Shown here in pieces: positions 46,575 to 58,395 of a stretch of 64,000 bases of DNA. How positions within the stretch are numbered: the first letter of the stretch is position 1; each line of letters begins with the position of its first letter. The notes under the pieces were generated by a model. That model was given only the letters and a program-made list of their open reading frames with translations, did no database searches and was not told where the DNA came from. Location: NCBI RefSeq assembly GCF_905475395.1, contig NC_058341.1, forward strand, positions 76,195,597 to 76,259,596. Direction: 5' to 3'. Source of the DNA: Chrysoperla carnea. Taxonomy: Eukaryota > Arthropoda > Insecta > Neuroptera > Chrysopidae. The translations under genes and the position numbers were made by a program.

Positions 46575-47140
46575 TATAGCTAATAGCTCGTTTTGTAGTT
46601 AACCAATCAAAAAATAACTTGAACAAAAGTTGCAGAGTTTGATGGAGGATTTTGACCTAGTTCTTCGGGTTGCTTAAGAGATAGAATAACAATTTAAATT
46701 AGAAAGTTGATCATCATAAAAAAAATTAACAATTTTCATCTAAACCATTTTTTTCGAAAATCGCCCGGTTTAGGGCAATAGAGAACATTCGCCTGTGTCC
46801 ATGACTTTGGCCTACAATTATCGATAAACTTTAAGCGTTTTTTTCGATTAAAAGCATGACATATTTTTTATTTGCTTTTTCTCCGATAGCTAGTATTTTT
46901 CGAAGTAATGTTTTAGATAAAAATTATAGTTTTTTATGACGATGAATTTTCTAATTTAAAGTGTTATTCCATCTCTTACTTTTTAGGATCTAAATTGGTT
47001 ATTAGAACCCGGCTCCGACATCAGATTGGACCCGAAAAATTAGGTCCAATCTGATGTCAGAACATGATGTCCCTCATGAAACGCTACAACTTTTAAGTTA
47101 TTTTTTGATTGGTTAACTACAAAATGAGCTATTATTACAA
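46575..47140. repeat. Fold-back with a perfect 16-bp stem inside
   Basis: 46580-46640 pairs with 47085-47140 (TAGTTAACCAATCAAAAAAT) and 46675-46745 with 46915-46980. Inside, GACATCAGATTGGACC (47017-47032) and GGTCCAATCTGATGTC (47043-47058) are exact complements with a 10-nt loop. Confidence 0.7.
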
Positions 47141-47174
47141 TTTGGCAATCATCTAATTCGGAATTTATAATATA

Positions 47175-47663
47175 CTAGCTGTTACCCGCCCGCTTTGCGT
47201 GGCGTAAAATATACCCGCTTTGCTGGGCAACATTCCCACTTGCACCCCTCCCTCCACATTTCCTCGCGTTGGATAACATTTTTGTAATGTACACGTCATG
47301 CTCTTTTATTTGATACCCCACTTAGGTATATTTGTAAATATTCGATATTTCCTTCCCACTTTCTCGCTACACCTTTCTACCCTCCGAAGGTTAAAATAAT
47401 TTCTAAATGTAATTTAAAACATTCTGACCAAGTTTTGAACTATTAAAAGCCATAATTTAAAAATATGAATTTTTTATTCATGAACACCCCCGCAACCCCC
47501 CTTGTGGGTGGAATTTCGTAAAATCCGTTCTTAGCTGACCTCTACTTGGCAAAAGGAATATTCCTGCCAAATTTCAAGTCTCTAGGTCTTATAGTTCCAG
47601 AGATATCGTGATGAGTGACTATCTATATAGATCTATAGAAAGTCTCCTATATATATATAGAGA
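47175..47663 (-). mobile_element. Non-autonomous Helitron (489 bp)
   Basis: On the minus strand it starts TCTCTATATATATATAGGAG after A and ends GGGCGGGTAACAGCTAG before T. Contains TCACGATATCTCTGGAACTA near its 5-prime end, a common feature of one insect Helitron family. No coding. Confidence 0.82.
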
Positions 47664-48044
47664 TGAAATATGAAGAGTTTTTATGGACGTTCTTATATAT
47701 AAAACAAAGAAAGAGTGTTTGTGATGCGCGCGCAATTATTCCATTTAATGTGACTTCAGTTGCTAGAACACTGGTTGGTTGCCAAACTAGGTTAAAATGG
47801 CTACCCTATTATTTATTTTAAATTATTTTTTTTATTAATGTAAGTCGATACTAATAATCACTTTTATTCAGCTATATTAGCATTATTTATAATAAAATTG
47901 ATCTAATTATATATGCAAAAAGTTGTAAAGACAGAGTTGCCCAAAATATATGGAATTATCCAATTAGATACTTTCAATTCTTATTTGTAAATGTTTTTTT
48001 GTTGATAAATTGATTTTTTTGATTTATTGTTTTTTTTTTTTTTT

Positions 48045-49725
48045 TTGTTGTCTCAATGAATGTTTTTATCGAGAGTTCTCAATAACAGCTCCGATTTTGA
48101 TGATTTTTTTTTTCAAAATGATTCTTTTTGTATATTATTTTAAATCGCGCAATGCCGCTACTGATATATCGATGTCCAGCCAAAATCGCTAATGATAGAA
48201 ATTTGTAATATTGAGAGGATATTGATTTTATACTGTAGGTGTCATTTAAGAAAGGATTTTTTAAAAGGGTGAAATAGGAGATGAAAGTTGGTATGAAAAT
48301 ATATAAAAAACGGCATTTTTGAGTTCACTAATTAACCGATGCTACTAGCCTAAGATCCGAATTAGCATCGATCTTCACCCATCTGTTTACCGAATGAAAG
48401 TTATTTTTTATGAATTATAAAATGTTAACAAATATCCCTGCAATGGGTTGCCTAAAAAAATTCCGTCAAGACTACTTTTAGTAAAAATATCAAGAGTAAA
48501 ATTTGTAGAAATTTTTCACGGACTTGCATATATAACGAATTTTGATCTACTCGAAAGTAAAAGCCATAAAGAATATGCAGCAACTATGTTGTCTGCCTAT
48601 TTTCGTTCACTATTATCGCATTTATACAGGTTGTGAATAGTAATTACGTTCATCTGTTAATTTGACATTTTCTATAACATTAACATGTAAAGAATTGCAA
48701 ATTAGTCATAACAGCCTCCTTTAACGCCAAAATTTTCACCTGGAAGCGCTGGCATCGATTTTATTGTCCCTACCATGACTACGCACTCAACGAATATAAT
48801 TGTCCACAAAATATCAGTCAAAAAATATAGTTTACAAAGCTTTCCAAGTTTTGATATTTTATTTTTAAAAGTTGTCTTGACCATAATCTTTTAGGCAACC
48901 CACTACAGATATTTGTAAATATTTTACATTTCAATTTTACATCACTAATTACCATGAGTTGTATTTTATTTTCATAAAAGTTAGGGTTCCGCAACAAAAG
49001 TTAAAATCCATTTTTATTGTTAAAATCCATTTTTGTGGAAAAAAATCACACAAGAGTAATTTTTTTATGTAAGTTGCTCAAATATTGTTTAAACAATATA
49101 AATAACTAGCAGTTATCCACGTTATAGCCTTCAATGATCTTAACTGCACTTTTGATCACTAATTAATGGATTTTAACTCAGTGCGAATCCCTAATTATTT
49201 TGAAAATAAAATACGACCATGTCACTTGCTGATAATGTAGCATTCTATAGATGAAAGAATTTTTAAAATCGATCACGTACTGAACTCAAAAATATCGGTT
49301 TCACTATTGAATGGATTTTTACTTTTAGCACGGAAACCTAATTTCTTTGAAAATAAAATAATATAGCCCATAATGCTTTCTGATAATGTAGCATTCTGTA
49401 GGTGAAATAATTTTTAAAATCGGTTAAGTGGTGAACTCAAAAATGACGATGTCACCCCTTTAGGGGATGAATTTCAAAAAATCCTTTTTTAAATGACACC
49501 TACAGCATAAAATCAAAATCTTCTCGAAATTCCAAACTTCTATCATGAGCGATTTAGGCTGGGCGTCGATATATCATTCGGTACATTGCCTTTTCCCCTG
49601 CAGATTATTTCACCCTCTGAAATGTTTCTGATTTTAAATGATATACAAAAAGAATCATTTAAAAAAATCATCAAAATCGGAGCTCTTATTTTGGATTCCT
49701 GAGTAAAAACATTCATTGATGCGAC
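48045..49725. repeat. Nested fold-backs in Ctr9 intron 2
   Basis: Outer arms 48045-48340 and 49430-49725 (GCTCCGATTTTGATGATTTT, AAAATGATTCTTTTTGTATA). Inner arms 48428-48495 and 48850-48920 (GGGTTGCCTAAAA, TCAAGACTACTTTTA). 49165-49300 and 49305-49450 are a direct duplication (TGATAATGTAGCATTCT). The inner loop has a 62-codon frame (VKFVEIFHGLAYITNFDLLE) of unknown origin. Confidence 0.68.
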
Positions 49726-49759
49726 TACTAATAACATAACATTTAGAAAAACGTTGATC

Positions 49760-49979
49760 TGTATTTGTTTATAAAATTATTTACATGGGTTTTCCATATA
49801 AAAAATTTTATCCTTACTTTCACTTCTCACTCTTCCACCCTCTGGGTGCTACATATAGATAAAAACCATCCTCATAACAGGTCGTATGTCGTGTAAAAAT
49901 TTGAGCTCAATCGATGCAGAAGTTTTTGAGTCCATAAGCAATACACAAACGAACATAACATTTTTATACATATAGAAGA
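49760..49979 (-). mobile_element. Helitron-like 5-prime end
   Basis: Minus strand from 49979: TCTTCTATATGTATAAAAAT after a host A, then TTCGTTTGTGTATTGC; resembles Helitron 5-prime ends seen elsewhere in the window. The other end was not located; possibly the nested fold-back at 48045-49725 is its body. Confidence 0.4.
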
Positions 49980-50118
49980 TAATATCTAAAATTTGGCTCA
50001 TTTTGAATCGACCAATGCAAAATAAATGAATTAAAATCAATGCAGCTGTAGAATTAGTTTGAAGTTAATAAATATAATTGAAAAAAAAAAACTAATTGAA
50101 ATATAATTGAAATTTTAG

Positions 50119-51051
50119 TTGGAGTATTACAAGCAGAAGAAAATTAATGACTTCATTAAAATATTGGAAGCTTCCCGAACGGATGCCAACATTGATTATC
50201 GTGATTTTGAAAAAGATCAAATGCGAGCATTCGATATGTTGGCTGCATATTATGTCCAAGAAGCAAATAGGACCAAAAACAAGGATAAAAAACGTGAATT
50301 ATTCACGAAGGCAACTTTCTTGTATACGACAGCCGATAAGATTATTATGTACGACCAAAATCATTTGTTGGGTCGTGCGTATTTTTGTTTATTGGAAGGT
50401 GATAAAATGGAACAAGCCGATGCTCAATTTAATTTCGTTTTGAATCATTCCAACAGTAATATTCCATCGTTATTGGGGAAAGCGTGTATTGCATACAATA
50501 AGAAAGATTTCCGTGGAGCTTTAGCATTTTATAAAAAAGCTTTACGTACAAATCCAAATTGTCCGGCAGCTGTACGTTTAGGCATGGGACACTGTTTCAT
50601 GAAATTAAATAATCAGGATAAAGCACGATTAGCCTTTGAACGAGCTCTACAATTAGATTCAAAATGTGTGGGAGCATTAGTTGGATTGGCAATATTGAAG
50701 TTAAATCAACAACAACCGGATGCTATTCGTACTGGGGTACAAATGTTATCCAAAGCGTACACAATTGATTCAACGAATCCAATGGTCTTGAATCATTTAG
50801 CAAATCATTTTTTCTTCAAAAAAGACTATGCCAAAGTACAACATTTAGCTTTACATGCATTTCATAATACTGAAAATGAAGCGATGCGTGCTGAAAGCTG
50901 TTATCAATTAGCACGTGCATTTCATGTCCAAAATGATTACGATCAAGCATTCCAGTACTATTATCAAGCAACACAATTTGCACCACCTGCATTTGTTTTA
51001 CCACATTTTGGTTTGGGTCAAATGTATATTCATCGAGGTGATTCAGAAAAT
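50119..51051 (+). CDS. Ctr9: Ctr9, coding exon 3 (main TPR exon)
   Basis: A 311-codon exon (residues 48-358), starting [12 protein letters not shown] after an ATTTTAG acceptor and ending GDSEN before a GTAAGT donor. It contains most of the N-terminal tetratricopeptide array. Clear TPR-like units include the stretch at about residues 161-193 ([20 protein letters not shown] then YKKALRTNP) and the next at about 195-228 ([20 protein letters not shown]). [20 protein letters not shown] and [20 protein letters not shown] are strongly conserved CTR9 blocks. TPR helices bind Paf1-complex partners in the nucleus. The open frame continues 11 codons past the donor only because the intron begins with a CAT microsatellite that reads as histidines. 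No frameshift; evidently functional. Confidence 0.96.
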
Positions 51052-51404
51052 GTAAGTCATCATCATCATCATCATATTTGTTCCTAATAATGTAATCAAA
51101 CTAAATATCATAAAGGAAAAAATTAATGCTTCTAACTAAAATATTTGAAATTTTATTTATTAGTTGTTTATTAGGTTGTAAAAAAAATCCACTTCTCAGG
51201 GGCGTACCTAACCCCCTCTTTTGGGGGTAGATGGGAATTTTAATCAGTTTTTTACAAATTATAAAAAAACTATACATCAAATAAATAAAAAAATTGTAGT
51301 TGAAGTATTTGTACACATTTTCGTTTTTTTTTTTACTTTCTAGCTTTAAAATTTACCGAAATATGCCAATTTTAAAATGTAATTTCTTTGCTCATTCAAA
51401 CAAA

Positions 51405-51910
51405 TGAAAAAGTATCCATCTTGTAAACTGTTAGAGATAGAAGTTAGAGAACAAAAGTATAAATGCAAAAGTTTTTCCTTGTAAAAAAATTAACAAACTT
51501 TTATTTAAGGACGTTCATGCGTGTACCTGTTTTGCTATGTGCGTTCATGGGAAAACAGTATGTAAATTTTAAAAAATTTTAAATTAGTAGAAAATAGAAA
51601 TTTTTTTTTAAATTCTATTAAAAGTTTAAATAATAGTTAACTGGTAAAAGTTTCAAGTATGGTTATCGATATAATTTTTGAAAAATATCGATTTATATTT
51701 TCCATTTAGTCTCATGTTAAACCTTACTTTTAGTCACTTTTTAAACTTAAAATTTAATGAAATTAATTCGATAAGAGGATATTTTTCCTGTTTTAAATCA
51801 TAGAAAATCATTTAAACTATCGCTTTATCATATTGTTTTTAATTTCTCTACTAATATCGTTGACGCATGAACGTCCTTAAATCATTCTTTCGTAAACATC
51901 ACTGTTAAGA
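51405..51910 (-). repeat. Family A fragment split by a MITE
   Basis: CATCTTGTAAACTGTTAGAG, AAATTAACAAACTTTT before the insert and TTTCGTAAACATCACTGTT after it are contiguous in intact family A copies. This is read in the plus direction relative to copy 1, although only the core survives. Confidence 0.65.
51509..51876. mobile_element. TTAA-flanked MITE (368 bp)
   Basis: TTAA at 51505-51508 and 51877-51880; ends GGACGTTCATGCG and exact complement CGCATGAACGTCC. It interrupts family A. A partial relative ends at 60561 just before Ctr9 exon 4. Confidence 0.85.
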
Positions 51911-52236
51911 TACATTAATTTTTTCTTTATTGCCATGATATTCTATTTAATTTTGTTGTGCTATAAGTCATTTTATATTATTTTTTCATTTTTTCACTGC
52001 TCCTCAAAAAAATATTCTTCAAGTGGAAAGTTCTTGTAAACCAATTCTAGGGTTCGTTCATTTAATTTGAAATTAATATAACACAGTCCTAGTCTGGTTG
52101 AAAAGTGCTTTTTTGTCAGCAGTCTCACTCTATCACTAAAGATTTACAAGATGGATGGATACTTTATCATTTTATTGAATGAGCAAAAAAAAAAAAAAAA
52201 ATAATAATAAATAAATTTTATAATTGGCATATTTTA

Positions 52237-53615
52237 GTGTGATCAAATAAAAAAAAAATGGCGTCAATTTGTAGATAATTCTGAGTTCGGAGAAAAAAAT
52301 TGAATTTAGTAGATCATTATGATACAAATTGAAGAAACTAAAATCTAACATTTTTTGATGGTCGGAAGGGGTCCAATAAAAATGGTAAAGTGGCCTAATC
52401 CGGTCTTTCGCGTCAGACACCGTCGGATTGAGTTAAAAATAAAAAAGCGTTTAATAAGCTTAGGCGCCGTAAAAAGGCGAAAAAAATGAGCTGCGAATGA
52501 ACCCGATTGGTCCATCGATGTCCCCAGAAATTGTAAAAAACCATCGATTTTGCTCGAAATTTCAAAACCTTTATAGCTCTTGTTGTTTTAAAGATTCAAA
52601 GCTGAGATTGAAATGGATTGTAGCTTTTGTGCCCATGAAGTATCACACACAATTTCAGCAAGATCGAATGTATACTTTTTGCAAACCGCAGCTGAATGCA
52701 AAAAACAGGACTTTTGTAAAATATCCCTAAAAAAGTTGTGGTGCGGTAACGCGCTATTTTTCTTACGCAATCATACGCTTCAATAGTTAAAGTAATACCT
52801 ACTAAAGTGCCAACCTGTCACCTTTAGTAAAAGTTACTAAAATATTAATTTTAAATTACTATTATTTTAAATTATAACTTTAAAAATAGGATGGGAGTAA
52901 TGGGAGCAATTATATTAAGAGACAGAAGTTATGTGACATGTCTCTTAATATAATTGCTCCCATTACTCCCATCCTATTTTTAATGTTATAATTTAAAATA
53001 ATAGTAATTTAAAATTAATATTTTAGTAACTTTTACCAAAGATGAGAGGTTGGCACTTTAGTAGGTATTACTAAAACTATTGAAGCATATGATTGCGTAA
53101 ACAAAATAGCGCGTTACCGCACCACAAATTTTTTAGGGCCATTTTACAAAAGTCCTGTTTTTTGCATTCAGCTGCGGTTTGCAAAAAGTATACATTCGAT
53201 CTTGCTGAAATTGTGTGTGATACTTCATGGGCACAAAAGCTACAATCCATTTCAATCTCAGTTTTGAATCTTTAAAACAACAAGAGCTATGAAGTTTTGA
53301 AATTTCGAGCAAAATCGATGGTTTTTTGCAATTTGTGGGGACATCGATGGACCAATCGGGTTCATTCGCAGCTCATTTTTTTCACCTTTTTACGGCGCCT
53401 AAGCTTATTAAACGCTTTTTTATTTTTAACTCAATCCGACGGTGTCTGACGCGAAAGACCGGATTAGGCCACTTTACCATTTTTATTGGACCCCTTCCGA
53501 CCATCAAAAAATGTTAGATTTTAGTTTCTTCAATTTGTATCATAATGATCTACTAAATTCAATTTTTTTCTCCGAACTCAGAATTAAAATATTCAAAAAG
53601 TTAATTTGATCACAC
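52237..53615. mobile_element. Family C near-palindrome (1.38 kb hairpin)
   Basis: TA-flanked (52235-52236, 53616-53617) with GTGTGATCAAAT ends. The left arm 52237-52924 and right arm 52939-53615 are near-identical inverse copies, with a 14-nt loop. The central 75 bp (ATAGGATGGGAGTAATGGGA and onward) is almost perfect. Mirror-image 60-codon frames in each arm (CKKYTFDLAEIVCDTSWAQK) are an effect of the palindrome. The arms show mainly small differences. Confidence 0.88.
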
Positions 53616-53664
53616 TAATTTCGGTTAATTTTGAATCTAAAAAGTCGAAATAAAATTTAAAAAA

Positions 53665-53910
53665 AAAACGGATCCAAGACCCAATTATCCTATGTTGCTC
53701 ATTTACGAACTCAACCTTATTTTTTACGTTCTGAGCACGCTAAAATTTTCAACTTGATATCTCTTTTCGCTTTTGACTTCTCGTGTTGACAGACAACCGA
53801 AAACGGACTAATTAAGTGATTTTATGAACACCTGTACCAAAATATTGTTGGTAGCATCAATATTTTCAAGCGTTATAAACTTGGGACTAAACTTAATATA
53901 CTTTGCAAAG
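53665..53910 (-). repeat. Family A fragment
   Basis: CCAATTATCCTATGTTGCTC, GAACTCAACCTTATTTTTTA, then ATGAACACCTGTACC and the micro-frame NTCTKILLVASIFSSVINLG, ending near CTTTGCAAAG. Confidence 0.72.
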
Positions 53911-53919
53911 CTGTTAAAT

Positions 53920-54625
53920 AAGTTGCAAAAACTTCGTAAAAAGTCGACCTCTTAGGGGCCTTACACTCTTTTTTTGGGGGGGGGGGGGTTTAATCAGCTT
54001 TTTACAAATTACAAAAGAAATATGCATCAAATAAAAAAAGTTCAACTAAAACTCGAAATATGCGAATTTTAAAATAGTGCATTTTTTGTTCATTGAATCA
54101 AATGAAAAATGATCTATTTCGAAAAATTTCGAAATTTTCAAAAGTATTGTCTACAATTTTGTTTTTGTTTTTCGAGAATGTTTCACAAGACCACTAGTTG
54201 AAGCTACATGCAAAGTTTCAAGTTCCTATATTTTATAGTTTTAGAAATTGGACACCAAAGTTTTGTGCCTTCACTGGTAAACAGTGATGTTTACGAAAAA
54301 ATATATCAAATAAAAGGGAAAACTTTTACCTTTATATTTTTGTTTTATCTCTAACGGTTTGCACGATGTATGCCTTTTCATTTGATTGAATGAGCAAAAA
54401 ATGCATCATTTTAAAATTATCATATCTCGGTCAATTTTGAAAGTAAAGTGCTAAAACAAAAAAGTGCTCAATTAAATCAGCTAAAACATTTAGTTGAACT
54501 TTTTTTTGTTTAATGCGTAGCTTTTTTTTTTTTATTTGTAAAAAACTGAGTAAAACCCCCCAACTATCCCTCAAAAAAGAGAGTTTGACCCGAGCCTGAG
54601 AGGTCGTTACAACCTAATAAAAATT
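53920..54625. repeat. Fold-back around the ACTAGTTGAAGC repeat
   Basis: 53930-54110 pairs with 54370-54625 (TTTTTACAAATTACAAAAGA against TTATTTGTAAAAAACTGAG; GACCTCTTAGGGG against CCTGAGAGGTC). Includes a 13-G run at 53976-53988. Confidence 0.6.
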
Positions 54626-55146
54626 TGTGGAAAATTTCACAGAAGCAATATTTTTTTGTACAAACTTTGGTTTGCACAAGTCAAGCCAACTTTAGACACT
54701 TAATCATGAAAAATTATTTAAATATATTAAATATGACAATTAAGAAATGAAAAAAAATGCAATCACTGAATAAGTGAATAAATAATCCAACGGAGAAAAA
54801 TTTTTATTGCAATTTTTCAATGAGTTATGCAATAGTTTATTAACAAGGTTTTACTGCTTTGGCATGAACATTGCAAATGTGATAATTGTTAAGGAAGTTC
54901 CCTCACCAGTAATAGAAAAAAATAAATTAGTAGAAAATGATCCAAATTTTTAGTATGTTGTAGTTAACGATACATATTATGATATCAAAAAAAAATTTGG
55001 GTATCTTATCGATCAATTAGGAGGGTTTTAATTAATTAATTACTATCTTTATTGATCGATAAGATACAAAAATTTTTTTTTGATTTAATAATATGTAATT
55101 ATTATTATTAATAATAATCTTTATTTTTAATATAAAAAATAAAAAA

Positions 55147-55351
<205 letters not shown>

Positions 55352-55581
55352 AAATAAAATATATAATTTATATCTAGAAAATTTTTTTTTTTTTTTTAAA
55401 AAAATTTATCAAGATATAAATAAATAATTTTATTTTTTATATATATTATGATTATATTAATGATAATAATTACATATGATTAAATCAAAAAAAAAATTTG
55501 TGTATCTTAATTAATCATATTTTAATTAATTAATTAAAACCCTCCTAATTGATCGATAATATACCCAAATTTTTTTCTTTA

Positions 55582-55612
<31 letters not shown>

Positions 55613-55613
55613 A

Positions 55614-56212
55614 TCTTTATATATATAAAAGAAAGTCGTGTTAGTTACTCCACTTATAACTCAAGAACGGCTGAACCGATTTAGCTGAAAATTGGCAGGG
55701 AGGTAGTTTAGAGCCAGGAGAAGGACATAGGATTTTTATCCCGTTCGACTTTTAGTCACATTCCCGTGTGACTTGACATGAAACGTCAGTCACTATAAAA
55801 CATGGTATAACAAAAAAGAATCAGAGTTGGAATAACAAAACGCAAATGACAGCTATGTAATTGACGTATAATGACAGATATGTAATGACGTATGGATGAC
55901 AATTTGATATTTGTAAGAAATCAATAATAAAACTATTTCTATTAAATAAATAATTAACAATTATAATGTAATGATAGTGCCATTGCCCATTCGTAAAAAG
56001 TGATCGAAATAAATGTTAGTTCAACACGTTTACCATAGATGGCACCATCGTCGAAATTAATAGTTAGTTCAATATGTTTACCATAGATGGCACTTAGGTG
56101 TATTTTGTTTTTGTAATCCTTTAAGTTTTTTCACTGAATAATTTTTAAAATTCATACTTTTTCCGCTTATTTATTGCCATTAAGGCGGAACAAAGTTCGC
56201 CGGGTCAGCTAG
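55614..56212 (+). mobile_element. Non-autonomous Helitron (599 bp)
   Basis: Starts TCTTTATATATATAAAAGAA after A (55613), ends with a hairpin GGCGGAACAAAGTTCGCC, then GGGTCAGCTAG before T (56213). The 5-prime block AACTCAAGAACGGCTGAACC is characteristic of a widespread arthropod Helitron family. No coding. Confidence 0.92.
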
Positions 56213-57381
56213 TATATATATAAATTAAAGTTACTAAAATGTATCGTTAACTTCAACATACTAAAAATTTGGATCATTTTCTACTAATTTATTTTTTTCT
56301 ATTACTGGTGAGGGAACTTCCTTAAGCTATAAATCTGAAACTATTCTTAATTAGCATTAGACTACCGTAGGGAAAAAAAGTTTCATTTTGTTATCATCAA
56401 TTGAACTCTTCAATTTTTTAATTGTTGAGTTTTCAAATGGGAGTCTATTTTAACGCTTTTTAATAATAACTGCAAGGAAGGAAAAATTTTCAGATTAATA
56501 AACAATGAATTTGTTTATAACAATTTTTTAAACAAAAAGAGATGAAATTTTTAAAAAATCTTTTTCACGCAGCTTTCAGTAAAAGAAAAATGGATTATCA
56601 AAAATATTACAAAAAAAAATTATTTTTCAAATTTAAAAAAATCATTTTTACGAAGTTTTCAGTAAAAGAAAAATGGATTATCAAAAATATTACAAAAAAA
56701 ATTTATTTTTCCATGATCAATAATATTTTTCAATTTTTTTACTAGGTAAATTGTTGATAAAAAGATGAACAATGAAACTTTTTTTACTTTTTCCAACTAG
56801 AGTTTATTTTATTGATTTTAATAATAGTTCCAACAAAGCATTTTCAGATCCATAGCTTAACAATTATCACACTTGCAAAGTCTTGCTTAAGCAGTAAAAC
56901 TTTGTTAATAAACTATTGCATAACTCATTGAAAAAGTCTTCGGATTATTGGTCAATTTTTTATTCAGTAAGTGTCTGAATTTTTTAATTTCTTAATTTTC
57001 ATATTTAATATGTTTAAATAATTTTTAATGGTTAAGTGTCTAAAGTTGACTTGACTTGTTCAAGCCAGAGTTCCCGTTTTCAGCCGTATTTTCACCCCTC
57101 TGAGAAAGTATTGGTCCTACGATTTCCGGAGTTTAAACTTTCCTTTAGAAAATTGAATTTGAGATTGCTGAAAAAATTTGAACAAAAAACATTTTTTAAT
57201 TACCATCCATTTATACAGCAGAAAAAATAACGAGCACTTTTTTGGAGGCAATAATTTTGTACGATTTCTATTAATATTTCGTTTTATGCCTCCTTTCGGA
57301 TTCCTCTTTTAGATCTTTACTCGTATTTTTGATTAATGTTTCTAGCGCCTTTTTTCTTGTTATCGGAAATGAAAAACATAT

Positions 57382-58395
57382 ATTAGTCCATTGAAATGTT
57401 ACATTGACTGAACATTTTCTAGAGGACGCAATTTTATTTGTACGACATGTAAGGGGTCAATACAACCTTAACCCCAAGTTTGAGGGGTTTGCGCCCTTGT
57501 CCCCCGCCCGCCATCAGGAAAAAAGGGGTGGAAACATATTTTTAGCTGTATCTGCAATGCAATACTGTACAATTTTGTCTATGTGACTTTTTGTAATAAA
57601 CTTAAAATTTAAAAAGTTATGAGCAAATAAGTGACAAAATCAAAAATTTCTTTTTTTGCTTAATAACTTTTTTCTTGCCATTTTATCATAAATTTAGGTG
57701 AGAGCAATATTATAGAGAATACGTTTATGAACATTTCCCGGCAAATTTTATTAATTTTTAACGTAGTTACAGCACTCCAAAGTTGACCGAGTTTATCAAT
57801 GCGCATGATAACTCGGCTAAAACAACATGTTTAACTTACTCTTGTTTTTTAATATCATATTTAATAAGCTGTTTCTTGCGTGTAGACGTATTGAAAATTG
57901 TGAATATTATTTTCAGTTTAATCAATATTATTTTTATACATATACAACGTTTTGGAAGGATTAGAAATTTGGAAAATTGCGGGGAAATGTTCATGAACGT
58001 ATTCTCTATAATATTACTCTCACCTTAATTTATGATAAAATGACAAGAAAAAAAGTTATTAAGCCAAAAAGAAATTTTTGATTTGGTTACTTTTTTGCTC
58101 ATAACTTTTTAAATTTTAAGTTTATCGCAAAAAGTCACAGAAACAAAATTGTAGCCAAGACAATTTGCTACAAATTATGTCTTTACAAATTTTTTGAGAA
58201 AACAATAGTTTACGAGATACAGCAAAATATGTTTCTACCCCTTTTTTCAAAATGGCGGGCGGGGGACAAGGGCGCCAACCCCAAAAACTTGGAGTTAAGG
58301 TTGTATTGACCCCCCTACATGTCCCACAAATAAAATCGCGTCCTCTAGAAAATGATCAGTTTGGCCCAAAAATTGTAACATTTCAATGGAGGACT
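57382..58395. repeat. 1.0 kb hairpin element
   Basis: 57382-57770 pairs with 57965-58395 (GGGGACAAGGGCGCC, TAAGGTTGTATTGACCCC, TCATAACTTTTTAAATTTTA). Loop about 190 bp. Slightly GC-richer ends; non-coding. Confidence 0.78.

Larger units (their letters stand above)
43928..50118 (+). other. Ctr9: Ctr9 intron 2 (6.2 kb)
   Basis: Bounded by GTAAGT and TTTTAG. 43928-44470 and 45645-46225 show nothing recognisable. The rest holds a family A copy, a TA-flanked family C element, the unfilled relative of the 9822 insertion, a fold-back, a minus-strand Helitron and a nested fold-back at 48045-49725 (described separately). Confidence 0.85.

Noticed and set aside
48448..48636. 62-codon frame inside nested fold-back
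   Set aside because: No recognised motif, no start context and the paired arm does not support coding; kept only as a remark.
51052..51087. Continuation of the Ctr9 exon 3 frame ending in a His run
   Set aside because: Lies after a consensus GTAAGT donor and is only a CAT microsatellite read in frame; exon 4 continues the conserved protein.
52588..53275. Two near-identical 60-codon frames on opposite strands
   Set aside because: They are mirror images caused by the palindrome. The family C relative at 45.2 kb has a stop in the same stretch, so there is no sign of protein-level selection.
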